A stretch of DNA of 44,862 bases. Source: Branchiostoma floridae. Taxonomy: Eukaryota > Chordata > Leptocardii > Amphioxiformes > Branchiostomatidae. This document shows positions 23,601 to 35,700 of the stretch, piece after piece. The DNA lies in contig NC_049986.1 of assembly GCF_000003815.2 (NCBI RefSeq), positions 9,597,987-9,642,848 of the forward strand, in the 5' to 3' direction. Position numbers and translations under genes: made by a program. The notes under the pieces were generated by a model, which was not told the DNA's origin, ran no database searches, and saw only the letters and a program-made list of their open reading frames with translations. Every line of letters starts with the position of its first letter. Position 1 is the stretch's first letter.

Positions 23601-26600
23601 ATTAAGTACCAGAGTTACCAACCTAGGATTGATGTATTCAAAAATTCATATTTTTCCAGAACTATCATAGAGTGGAATTTGTCATCTCCATGCACTGTAC
23701 GGGCATTTCCTCTGGATAGTTTTAAAGGCAACTTGCAGATAGATGTGCAAGGGCTAGGTGTGACAGGTCAATCGGTGTAATATAACGTGCCTGAAAAGCT
23801 GGTGTGTTACGGTTATACCGACAATATAGATACAGATCTATTCTAAGGCTATCACATTACACGGGGATTTGTAATTATAACATTTGAACATAGGTCACGA
23901 CAATCTTTAAAAGCTTTGCAGTGATTGAGCGGACACTAGCTGTGCTACGGCTAAATATTTCCTTTCGAGTTAGTCAATTTATCTTTGTAACTGTTTTAAA
24001 GACTTTTCGTATTTCGCTTCGATTTACTTAAAGATTATAAAAAGAATTTAAGTCCTTCCCTCAGAGTGCGTGGTGCATAGACTGGCGATACTCTCCGTCT
24101 CAATAGCCCTTAGGTCACACAATGCTATTCAATCACTACAACAGGGGCTAGTCAACTGGCAGTGGTGTGTGTCCAACTACGTATACCGTATTCTTTCCAA
24201 ACTGCTATGTGCTAAGTAGAGAAAGCAGCATGTACAATTTTCAAAGCCATTGGTACGGCCGGGAATCGAACTCATGACCTCAGTGACCCTGGTGCCAGTT
24301 TAAGATTAGCCATTCGAATTAATTGTAAAGCGTGTATGTCGCTTTTTAGACGAAGTTTTCATTCTGAGCAAATTTCTCTTTCTTTCAGGGACTCTTCACG
24401 AGTCTTTTGGAGGTTGTCGGAATTTGCGTGTTCGTATTTCAAGTTCTTCCGTCAGCTACGTTGCCGTCTTTTACCGTCCTTGTCATGAGTGTCGTGCATC
24501 TTTTCCCCTTAATGGTGTACTTCTACTATCATCTTAAGCTCTGCTGTGGGAGAACAAACCGAAAAGATGCGTTGTGCGTGATCATGTTGTCGTTCGGAGT
24601 CATCATGTGTATTTTAGGATTCTTTGGATACTCAATCCGATTTATCGCCAGTCCCCCGGATCAATGGGCCTGGTTTTTCCTTGCTCTCGGGTTACTTTCT
24701 CTTTCGTGGATCCCCAAGATCAAGGAATTTGAGATCAGTCTGAAAAAAGTTCGGAACACTTCGGCAAGGAACAGAGTTGGAGTCGAAGGGGGAGAAGAGT
24801 CAACTGACGGAACAGCAAACAATGACGCCGATACCAGCAGGTGTCAAGGGCTAACTGACGGCAGAGCAAACGACTTCGGGGCGCGATGGAAGATGGGGAT
24901 CATCACCAACCTTTTCAAACTACTCGCGACGCCCCTGACGGTCTTGGTCATTATGGAACTAAACAAGATTGTTGGAGATCCATGGAAAACGCCGTGGCAA
25001 TGGGAATCCTTACCTCTGTGGCGGATCGACAGAAACTGGGTTTATTTCGTTGCGTTCCTCATTCACATGTGCTCTGCGTTTGNNNNNNNNNNNNNNNNNN
25101 NNNNNNNNNNNNNNNNNNNNNNNNNNNNNNNNNNNNNNNNNNNNNNNNNNNNNNNNNNNNNNNNNNNNNNNNNNNNNNNNNNNNNNNNNNNNNNNNNNNN
25201 NNNNNNNNNNNNNNNNNNNNNNNNNNNNNNNNNNNNNNNNNNNNNNNNNNNNNNNNNNNNNNNNNNNNNNNNNNNNNNNNNNNNNNNNNNNNNNNNNNNN
25301 NNNNNNNNNNNNNNNNNNNNNNNNNNNNNNNNNNTTATGGAACCGGAGGGAAAGGTACGCCATAAGTCATCACTTAAGAAGTATCAAGCTCTTTCACACT
25401 TTCCAGTACGCGGGAATTGTGGGTAATACTGTCAAAAGTGAAGGGCCATGAGACATGCACAAGGAACGTTTGGACACCGTTATGCAATTTGTTTACAGGT
25501 CATAGCACCCACGATTCCTGTCGCTGCACATGTTTGCTCGAAAGTCTGAAATAGCTTATCCCCAAATAAGGGTGTTCACCGTCTGTGCCTATAATTTAAA
25601 ACGACAAGACATCTCTGTTCATAAGTTACATGTTTCGTCTAATACTTATGGCAATGGTCTTTCTACTCTTCAACTTTTGTGCCGAATGGCCATTCTTTAA
25701 TCCTCTTAGCACTAGATATTTCAATAAAGCCTGACGGTGTGCACCTAAAGAATGTTGACATTTTTACCCTACTTCAGTTGTTCTGGGTTCCTGGCTACAA
25801 TGCGGTGTTTCTGGACCAGCATCTTCTTCTGAACAAGAAGACGAAGTTTAACAGCCCCCAGGAGTTCCAGAAGAAACACCAGACGTCTAAGAACACGCAC
25901 GTCTTCATCTGCACCACCATGTTCCGAGAGGTAAGTAATAAACCACTCTCACAGTAAGCTCGTTCACACTTCAGAATTCGCATGTGCATTGGCGGGAATT
26001 GTGGGTAATATGTCAAAGGTGAATGCCCCTGAGACAAAAACAAAATATGCAAATCGGGACAATGATTAAGACGAGAACTGTTTACATTTTAGAACCTTCA
26101 CCTTTGACCTTGCGCATGCGTACTCGGTACGGTGAACACGTTACACATCTATGGTATAACGGGGCTACCCAAGCTTAAAACGCTTTTTGATACACGCATG
26201 AATTCACGATGCTTTATCGCCAGTTGTTCTAAAAAAGCCAGAGGCTTTGACCTTTGACTTTATACCACGATACATCACGACTGCACATGCGCACTGGGAA
26301 CTGTGAAATTGTATATTTGCATACAGTCCGAGGAGGAGATGAGTCAGCTGATTAAGTCCATCCGGGACATGGCGACCAGCCCCAGCGAAGAGGACCGCCG
26401 GAAGTACGAGTCCCACATCCTGTTTGACGACGGTTGCAAGCAAGGTGACCTTCAACATTTCGCCATCCAGCTCCTGTCAATCATCCACAAGATGACCAAA
26501 AGTAAGGAACTACATGTTTTTCAATTGTGCAACATTAAAGATACCGATTGATTATTGGTATAGAAAGGTTGGAACATAAGCTTGTCGTGAGATGCAAAAC

Positions 26601-29600
26601 ATTTTTTCGTTCAATTTGCTATTTTATGTGATAATCTTCTATTACAGGTCAAGGTGAGCGATCAGTGAAATGTATAAAGAATATCTTTATGATATTTACT
26701 ATTTCCATCGAAAACATACATATATAAAACATAAACGTGAATGGTTTCATCATGATTTATATTGGCAATTCAAAGCTCTTTAAACAAGACCAAAAAATGC
26801 GTCTACCCTCATTTTGGTAGTCCTCGTGCAAACATTTTCTTCAGGCAAAAACTGCCTGGTTCTATATCGAAGCTTCCCATCGCTATAGGTGGCGCTACAA
26901 TGAGAAGTATGCTGAAATATTGTACCCCCAGTCAGTATTGACGTGAGAAAGGTGTAAGAGGGACTTCAGAAACATTGACTGTTTATTGAGGACTTCGTTA
27001 ACAATTTATCCTTTCAAATACACAGCCGGGACAGATAAGGATCCTCACAGCCTTCTCGATGAGTGCATCAAATGGCAGACTCCATATGGGCTGCAGCTGC
27101 AGTTCGACTGGAAAACTGACGAAGACGACAGCAGAGGCATGCGGTTCTTCATCCACCTCAAGGATAACCTGATCGTTAGTACATGCTTGATTTTACGTTT
27201 TGCAAATAAGCCCCTGTCAAACATGGCCTCCTAACCTTCTTCAGATCATCGTTGGGAGCTAGTCATGAGCAAGGCCATATGTTGTTGAGAGGTGGTCGAA
27301 AAGGTTGCCTAGGGGGGACTTGGGGGGGGGGGGGGGTCAAGGAAGCCGTATGTAAAATATTCGCCCAGCTTCTTACAATGTGCAACCCTCATTAAGTTCG
27401 AATTGCTTTTTGAAGACAATGGGGATTACACTATCTTATCAATTCAAATTCAGATACTATTCTTTATAACAGTTAATCATGTAGAATATTTTGTTTGCAT
27501 TCCCCTAGGTGAAAAACAAGAAGCGCTGGAGTCAGATCATGTACATGACCTACATACTGGACTATGCAGGTAAAGAATCTCTTAGCAATGAACAGCAATA
27601 TCCAGCTATCTTCTTCTGCAAGCCCCTACCAAATTTCTGTTGCGAACCAAGATGATTCAACGTGCAAACTCCAAACCAAGATAGCATTAACGCTAATTTA
27701 CCTTTATCCGCCCGGTATCCTATATCGGTTGTATAAAACAAACAGTATTTAGGGATATCAAGACGACGACGGTGACTACAAACCGCAATATTTTGAAAAT
27801 ACCCTTTTGTAGGCGCCGCCAGGGGACTAAAAGCCTGTTGAGTCAGCATAACATGTTGTGCTGCTCCTACGGCTAATTAATCAGCCTACGGCTGATTAAA
27901 AGGCTATGGGACGAACGAACGAACGAACCCTTTTGTGTGTTGCAATTTAAAACCATGGCACAGTCCATTGACTTGATATCCCTGTTCTTAAAAAACGGAT
28001 ATCGGTTACCCCGGCGAATAAAGGTGAACTAGCGTTATATGTAGAGTGATATCTATGGCTTTGGGGAGTAATGTAACCTCAAGGTAGTTTTCAATATAAG
28101 TGTTCACAAATTAAAGCTGTTCTATTGATAACACATTTCTAGCTTACTACAAACCACTTGGAATGGAGAGTGGCGCCATCGAAGATGCGCAGATCACACG
28201 GCCACCAGAGTCTAGCCAAGAAGGCTCCCTCCGCTTGCACGGGCAGTCACCCTGGGAGGGTGCAGCTTCTAATGCCGAGCAGGTAAGGTCATAAATTTGC
28301 AGTCACGTGACCATGACGTCACGTACCATTGGCCATGTTGGTGCGCTAAAATGCATACGAAGTAATGTAGTCTTACTCAAGTCTTCCAATCATTTGATTT
28401 GCCTCTATAACGAGATGCGTCGAGTTTCTCAATATTACCTTCAGAGAGAACCATCATAAGATTGATTCCATTGTTTTAAAGAATCAGTGCCGCCATCTTG
28501 GATCTTTGAAACCCACCAACATGGAAGCATTTTTTATTGTCTAGTAACGTTAATTGTAAGATTTAGTTTAGATTTAGGTATATTCAGTAAAAAGTCGGAA
28601 AGATTTCGATAGGAAAGACAATCTGAAATCGGTTTCGACCTTTAGTTGAAAGTTGAATGACCCTTATACATAGCTTCAGACATACATGGGCCTTTGCTGA
28701 TGCACTGATAAAAAGATTGACAGCTGATTAAGTATCCCTTTTTTGGATCCTTTTTAGTTTTCGCAGGAAATATCGATCGACCTTGGAGAAGAGTTACGGG
28801 TGACGGGGATCGTGTTACAGGCAGGAGACTCAGGCACCAATGGACTCGTAACGAAGATCAAGGTTGAAGATCAGGTAGTGAATCCGATTTATATTTCTAT
28901 CATGTCCAAGACAATTATCTCAGCCAGAAGCAGAAACAAACCATATGCCATCATTCCTACATACAGTCATGACGTCATGAATACGGGTTGATAAAGAAGA
29001 AACCGTTCAGTTACGATCGGTCAAGAACGCAGCTTTAAAGCAGTGACGGAATTTCAACGTTTTAACAATGTCAGTGTAACTGAATGGTTTTATGATTAAA
29101 AAAAAACATCAATGACCCGCTTATTCTTTGAAAATTACGATGACATAACGCCTGTCCAGTGAACTATAACCGTCAGAAACCTAATCGTTTGCTTCGCTCA
29201 CTCGGTGGTTTACTAGGTGGGTTATAGATCGCTGGTCAGGCGATATGTCACTGTAAACAGCTCGGGGTATGCCAGCAATACCAAACTCTAAATAATAAAG
29301 ACCTGATTGGACCACTGTCTAATAACGTGACATATGTCAACCTAGGAAATACAGGTTCCATGGCCTGATAAAGCCCAAGCCGACAGTACGGTAACGTGCC
29401 TTCTGGAAGAGGAGATCTCCACGACGAACGTAAAGATTGCACTTTTGGACTGGAATGGAAGGGACGACAGCCCACCGAAGCCACCATGTCTGAGGATGGA
29501 GTTACTGGGATATGCCGAAGGTAATGCAAAGTCAGTCTTATGCCTGATTACCATTTGTAAATGAGTACGTAGGGGGGTGGGGTTGTCAATGCTAGCTTCT

Positions 29601-32600
29601 ATGCAGTTGTGCTGCATTCGCTTTTCCAAACCGATGTCCGATAGGGTTGGGTTTTTTGGGGGTGTGGGTGGGGGGGCTGTCTGGCGAGGCGTCCATGAGA
29701 CTCCCAGCGCCCCGGATTCCATGTTTTGCACAAGCTATTATCACATTTTTTGGTCTGTAGATAGCTCTTGTAAGAAAATGCAAATAATTTCTTCTCAAAT
29801 CCATCGATACAAAAGATATTTTTGTCTCTAACCTAGCAAAAGAAACCTGCAGCCTGCACCTGGTTCACTCGTAGAAAACATACAGAGACCTCTCTATATT
29901 CTCTATGTTACAAAAATCACTGTTATAACACCCTCAATTTGTTTCCAAGGTGACCTTGACCGTGACACGTACATCCTGGCAACCGACGCTGACGTCAAGT
30001 TCACTCCAAAGTCAGCCAACTCGCTGCTCGACCTTGCGCAGTGGAACCCGGATGTAGGAGCCGTGTGCGGAAGGACACACTGTCTGGGCTCCGGACCGAT
30101 GTACTGGCTACAGCTGTTCGACTACGCCGTGGGACACTGGTTTCAGAAGGTACGTATCAGTCCGCCGTAAAGCTGAGGGAAAGATCGTTTCAGTGTTCGT
30201 TGGTGAAAAATGTGTATTAGATGTTCTTAAAAGCTGGGAAAATGGTCCTCCCTCCTACTAAACAGCACCTACCTTTCTCAGAGAATAAGCAACCTGCCGT
30301 TTTTATGACGTCACGTTAGGCAAATAGAACAGATGACTCGGTGATCATGATTTGCGGAAAGTTTATGTCGTCACCCGTCTCTACTGGTGCAACTACATGG
30401 GATCCGCTCTTCTTGCTACCTAAGCGCTGTGAAGCCGTCACCCTCCAATCATGTCGCCACACACATCCAAGAGACAAAGTGATTGGCGGATAGCTCTTTC
30501 CCTCCAACAGCAAAGAGTGCTGATTGGCTATCGTCTTGCCAACGCTTTAGAGCGATAAGGGCGGATCTCATACCTGTAGGTCTGGGCCATTGCTTCACAT
30601 ATGCATTTGTAAATTTTATAAGCATGGAATATGTACACGAGAGGATGTCATGAGTCGGACTTAAATTTGTAGTAGGAGTAGGAGCCGATAAATTGCATAC
30701 CCCATTGCCAGCCAAAGCAAAGATGTCCAGCTGCACCGCACCACCATAGCTTCCATAGCAGGCTCTCTATGGACTTTTTTGGCACTTTTGCTGGCCATTT
30801 CTTTTTGTACTGGGTCGCTGATTGCTGGCCTCTCTCATAGCCGTCCGTCTAAAATGCGTTAATCCGTTGTGCAATTAATTGGCTTCTACTAAACTCTTGT
30901 GGTTTGTCCACTCTAGGCCGCTAACAGTACCCTGGGAACCGTGCTATGCTGTCCGGGCTGCTTCAGTGTGTACCGCTGCAGCGCCGTCAGAGAATGTGTC
31001 TCCACGTACGCCACAAAGACAGAGGTGGCCAAGGACTTCCTCATGAAGGACATGGGGGAGGACCGTTGGCTCTGCACACTCATGGTTAGCGACGTATTTC
31101 AAAGCACGCTTTTTTATCACATTTTGAAAAACAATAGTACAGCACAGCGTGAAAAATTACATACTAAATGTACAGTGCCATGGAAATAATGCATACTAGT
31201 AATCACATACAAAATAAAGACAAATCAAATCAATTGCACGGATGATTCTTAAACATCGATATATGCTTTTAAAATGTCTGTAAATGAAACTCAAGTATGC
31301 CAATTTGTGAAAATATATACTTTATAATGTAGGCATGTGTTACTTATGCTTTGGGTATGCGTACGACATGTTCTCTGTATTCTCTCCCAGGTTGAGCGCG
31401 GGAAGCGGCTTGTCTACACCTCCATAGCCGAGGACAGCACCTTCGTGCCTGAGTCGTTCGACGAGTTCTTCAACCAGCGCAGGCGGTGGGGGCCTTCCAC
31501 CGTGGCCAACCAAGTAAATGACACCATTACTATCATAATATGGCAAATATCATTACAATGGAGATAGAAATTTGCCAGTACTATTAGATGATTTACGTGG
31601 AATTGTGAGTTTTTTAAATCTCTAATACCAAAACAAACATTAGGCAAGACTACTTAGTAGTATTGGTTGTACTATTTTTGGAGCACTAGTTCTGATCTGA
31701 AGCAACGGAATGTTGTCCTCTTATACAACTGTCTCGCCACTTGAGTATCCCACGCAACGGCCCTGGCGTACAAATTGTCGATCCATCTTCTTGGCTGCTT
31801 TTATAGTATTGGCCAGCCTTCAGTCAATCAGACACTCCCCTTGCTGTTGCTGGAGGGAAAGATACTAGCCAATCACAATCCCTCTTGGCAGTAAGTAGCT
31901 ATGTGATTGGCTATTAACGTGTTGGATCGCAGGAGTATGTCAGTATCGTTGCTTTAGATACGAAAACAGTAGGCATGGGAGGATATGGAATGTCTGTTAC
32001 CGAATTTCACTTACGTATACGTTTCGGTAACCGTCTGTTACCTTCTTTATTACAAATCTAACTTTTCCACATTGTACTGCAGCGATAGGTGTCTCCTCTA
32101 CAGATGCGGTCACGAACCATGAAATTTAAAAGATCTATTATGTACAGTCATTGTTTTTGCGATACTTGCACATCGTTGTAGTACAACGTGAATAATCAGA
32201 ATTGCCAAGAGAAATGTAACAGACGGTTGCCGAAACGTCGGTGGCAATAACTCAATGTTTGTGTGAAAATAAGCTCTTTATTCAGTGACTTACTTGACGA
32301 AACTATTCACCGATGTATGTCAATAATACCATTTTTATTTAGATCGAGCTCCTGAGGAAGTGGAAGAGAGGCGACATCAACAACTCCTCCGTGTCCTTCC
32401 TCTTCATGCTGTACCAGCTGCTGCTCTTCTTCTCCTTTCTGATTGGCCCGGCCACTGCAATTCTCATTGCATCTGGTAGGTGTCGTCACAAGAAGCGTGT
32501 CTTGTTGGCATGAAAGCTCACAATAATTTACGTGTGGTTCGATTGCCATTCCACTTTGCTGATTTAAGTTTTGACATCGTGAAGCGTGATGATGTAAACA

Positions 32601-32751
32601 GACTATAGCATTGACATACTTGTCACAGGAAGGAAGTAACGTGTCAGTAGCGTTTCTATCCGTAAAATATTCTGTCAGGTGGTTAATTTGGTTAGAATAC
32701 CTTTGCACTAAAATACGTTAGGTTGATATCAATCACCCCCCCCCCCATCTC

Positions 32752-32796
<45 letters not shown>

Positions 32797-35700
32797 CCTT
32801 CTGTTCGTTAAATACTTTTAGCGACTCTTTTAGAGACCGATTGCCTGTCGAATAATCTAGTATAGGTTTGTTCAACAGTGAAGCAATGTCGGCGCGAACT
32901 GGAGCTATAATGCATACCAGGCTTGGTACAATTATTAAAACATCTACAAATATTACAGGTGGTTTGGACTTTTACCTGTCCGGCAGTTTCCCCTTGGAGG
33001 CGACTATAGCCATCATGTCGATCCTGACTTTCCTGTTCGGGTTCATCTGCCTTAGGTACAAGCAAGATACTCAGTTGAAGGTACGTCTGTTGTACGATCA
33101 AAATATATTTTCTTCTTTTTACACCCTCACATGCTTGGCGACCACTTGTATGTATTAGGCACGGTCCTGGCATATGTAAGATCCGTGCTTCTCGTCCGTC
33201 AGCCCTGACCAGCCTTCAGATAATCACATAGATTGAGAAGGAGGAGATATTACCAGGGAATAGAGTCATTTCCAGATGCGGCGGCCATTTTGAATTTTCC
33301 TGGGTCATCTGTGGCCATGCACCAAAACGAGGCTGGAAAGGAGAGTCCTTTGGAGAGTCCTTTGGAGAGTTGAAAGCATGTATCAGAGTATAGATGGGCC
33401 AGCTTCATACTTTTCAAGGTTCTAGCAATAGGTAACAGATTGGCTCATCATTTATATCACCCATTATTTCATACAATGACGGGTAATTGTTTCTTTTTTT
33501 ATTCGTCATTCCCCTTTTTCATTTTCAGTGGGCCAAGGCTTTGGGTTCCCTGTTTGGAGTCGTTATGATCATGGTTATGGTAGCCCTGGTGGAGAAGATT
33601 GTGAAGACTGTTGTGGACTTCGTGGACAGTGGCAGTATCGCCGCACCAGGAACCAACTCGACCTTTGGCATCGAAGAGGGTAAATATGCCCCCACCCTCC
33701 TTCAAGTTGATGGTATACGTTTTGCGAGTATTGGTCCAGCTCATGGCTACATGGATGCATTTTTGTTTTCTTTTGTTCAATGGCTAATGTCTGAATGTAG
33801 ATGTTTTTTTTAATTCAGTCATATTCTTATGCTACGGTCATGAATGCACTGGTGCACGTAGGGGAGTTAGACCCGGGCGGACTCTNNNNNNNNNNNNNNN
33901 NNNNNNNNNNNNNNNNNNNNNNNNNNNNNNNNNNNNNNNNNNNNNNNNNNNNNNNNNNNNNNNNNNNNNNNNNNNNNNNNNNNNNNNNNNNNNNNNNNNN
34001 NNNNNNNNNNNNNNNNNNNNNNNNNNNNNNNNNNNNNNNNNNNNNNNNNNNNNNNNNNNNNNNNNNNNNNNNNNNNNNNNNNNNNNNNNNNNNNNNNNNN
34101 NNNNNNNNNNNNNNNNNNNNNNNNNNNNNNNNNNNNNNNNNNNNNNNNNNNNNNNNNNNNNNNNNNNNNNNNNNNNNNNNNNNNNNNNNNNNNNNNNNNN
34201 NNNNNNNNNNNNNNNNNNNNNNNNNNNNNNNNNNNNNNNNNNNNNNNNNNNNNNNNNNNNNNNNNNNNNNNNNNNNNNNNNNNNNNNNNNNNNNNNNNNN
34301 NNNNNNNNNNNNNNNNNNNNNNNNNNNNNNNNNNNNNNNNNNNNNNNNNNNNNNNNNNNNNNNNNNNNNNNNNNNNNNNNNNNNNNNGAGTGAAGAATTG
34401 TGGGTAAGTTGAAGGTCACTGACAATACATTTAGAGTGCCCAGGGGCCTTCAACTTAGACATATTGTCCACAATGCTTCATATTGCGCACTTCAAACTGC
34501 GGACAAGTGGACAAGGCAATTCTAACTCTCAGGCATTGTTTTCTTTTTCATTAAAGCAACAGTGTGCTCCTATGAAATACCATCGTGCTGCTGAGTGGTG
34601 GTAGATATGGTAGATAATATAAAAAGGTCTACAATGTAACCAACGTCTTTTCTTTCTACGGTTGATGTTGATCTATCATCAACTATGTATAGTATTCAAA
34701 TTATGGCATATTCACAGAAAAATGCCGTCATAATACCAAAGTTACTCAAACATCTTCACGTTGATAGATGTAGACATTACAATTGGTTACATCCGACCCT
34801 TGACAAAATCAACTTGAAGGTGCTTGAGTCAGTCTATCCAGTTGCTTGAGTAACTTTTGTATCGTGTATCTTATTACCTCCATTCATCAACGATTGTGTA
34901 TTGTCAATTTTAGGAACCCGAGAGGGAGCGACCGGAGGTGGGAGCCAGGACGGTGGGGGCGACATATTCGACTCCATCGGGAAAACTTTCCGAAGAATGT
35001 TGGGGTAAGAAATTTTCAGTATGAGAGTACACGGAACCATTGGAGAAATTTTAAACAGAAAATATTGCATGGGATATTGCGTATATAAACATACATTTAT
35101 TTAAAATATTTCATTCGAAATATGCAACAGCTAGGTAATAATAATACCGGTGCAATAGCCGAGTGGGCAGAGTGTTCGCCTTGCATTCGGTAGGTCGTGA
35201 GTTCGATCCCCGGCCGAGTCATACCAAAGACTTTAAAAATGGTACATGCTGCTTACTCTGCTTAGCACTTAGCACTATCTTAACTTTTTAATAATAATGC
35301 AAGTATTATAATCTAGCCTATAATTATCCTAGGCAGAGCCTTGCATATTGTAGAAGCTGTGAAAGCCAATACATCGTACGTTCGATCATGCTTCATATAT
35401 AAAGATTTTGTGATCAAAGGATACAGACCTCTGAAACAGAACATTGCCTCCGTACTGTAGTTGGCCAAACTCACACTTAATGCAATTTTCAAAAGAATAT
35501 CACAGGAAACTAAGGACGAGACCAAAGCTAACGATCCTGGTAAGCAAGACAAGCCCAAAGCTGGCGCTGATGACAAGGATGACGTCACCACGCCTCTCCT
35601 TGATACAGTAGATGAAGAAGAGGAGGATGGGGATGACTTAACCCATGCAGGTATGGTCATAGATGTTCCGCTATAAGCTGCAAATGTTCTCAAATCTGAA

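Larger units (their letters stand above)
18551..24388 (+). other. First coding intron of the chitin synthase (5.8 kb)
   Basis: Begins with GTGAGT at 18551 and ends TTTCTTTCAG at 24388, phase 0. Contains a MITE (about 18590-18832), a SINE (19483-19640), a snap-back element (19981-20073), a 1.1-kb TIR element (20104-21204), a 189-bp MITE (22219-22407), a perfect hairpin (23306-23337) and a minus-strand SINE (24199-24307). No coding exon recognised among the short frames present. Confidence 0.7.

Noticed and set aside
33801-34471. Open frames through N runs at 25.1, 33.9, 42.0 and 43.0 kb
   Set aside because: They are open only because N codons cannot be stops.
35149-35226. Functional tRNA gene
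   Set aside because: A and B boxes are present but the cloverleaf acceptor stem is not complete, and the tail recurs in another copy, so it is a SINE.
35506-35650. Acceptor CACAG at 35506 for the acidic exon
   Set aside because: With the phase-2 donor at 35004 it leads to an in-frame TAG; the acceptor at 35495 keeps the frame open.
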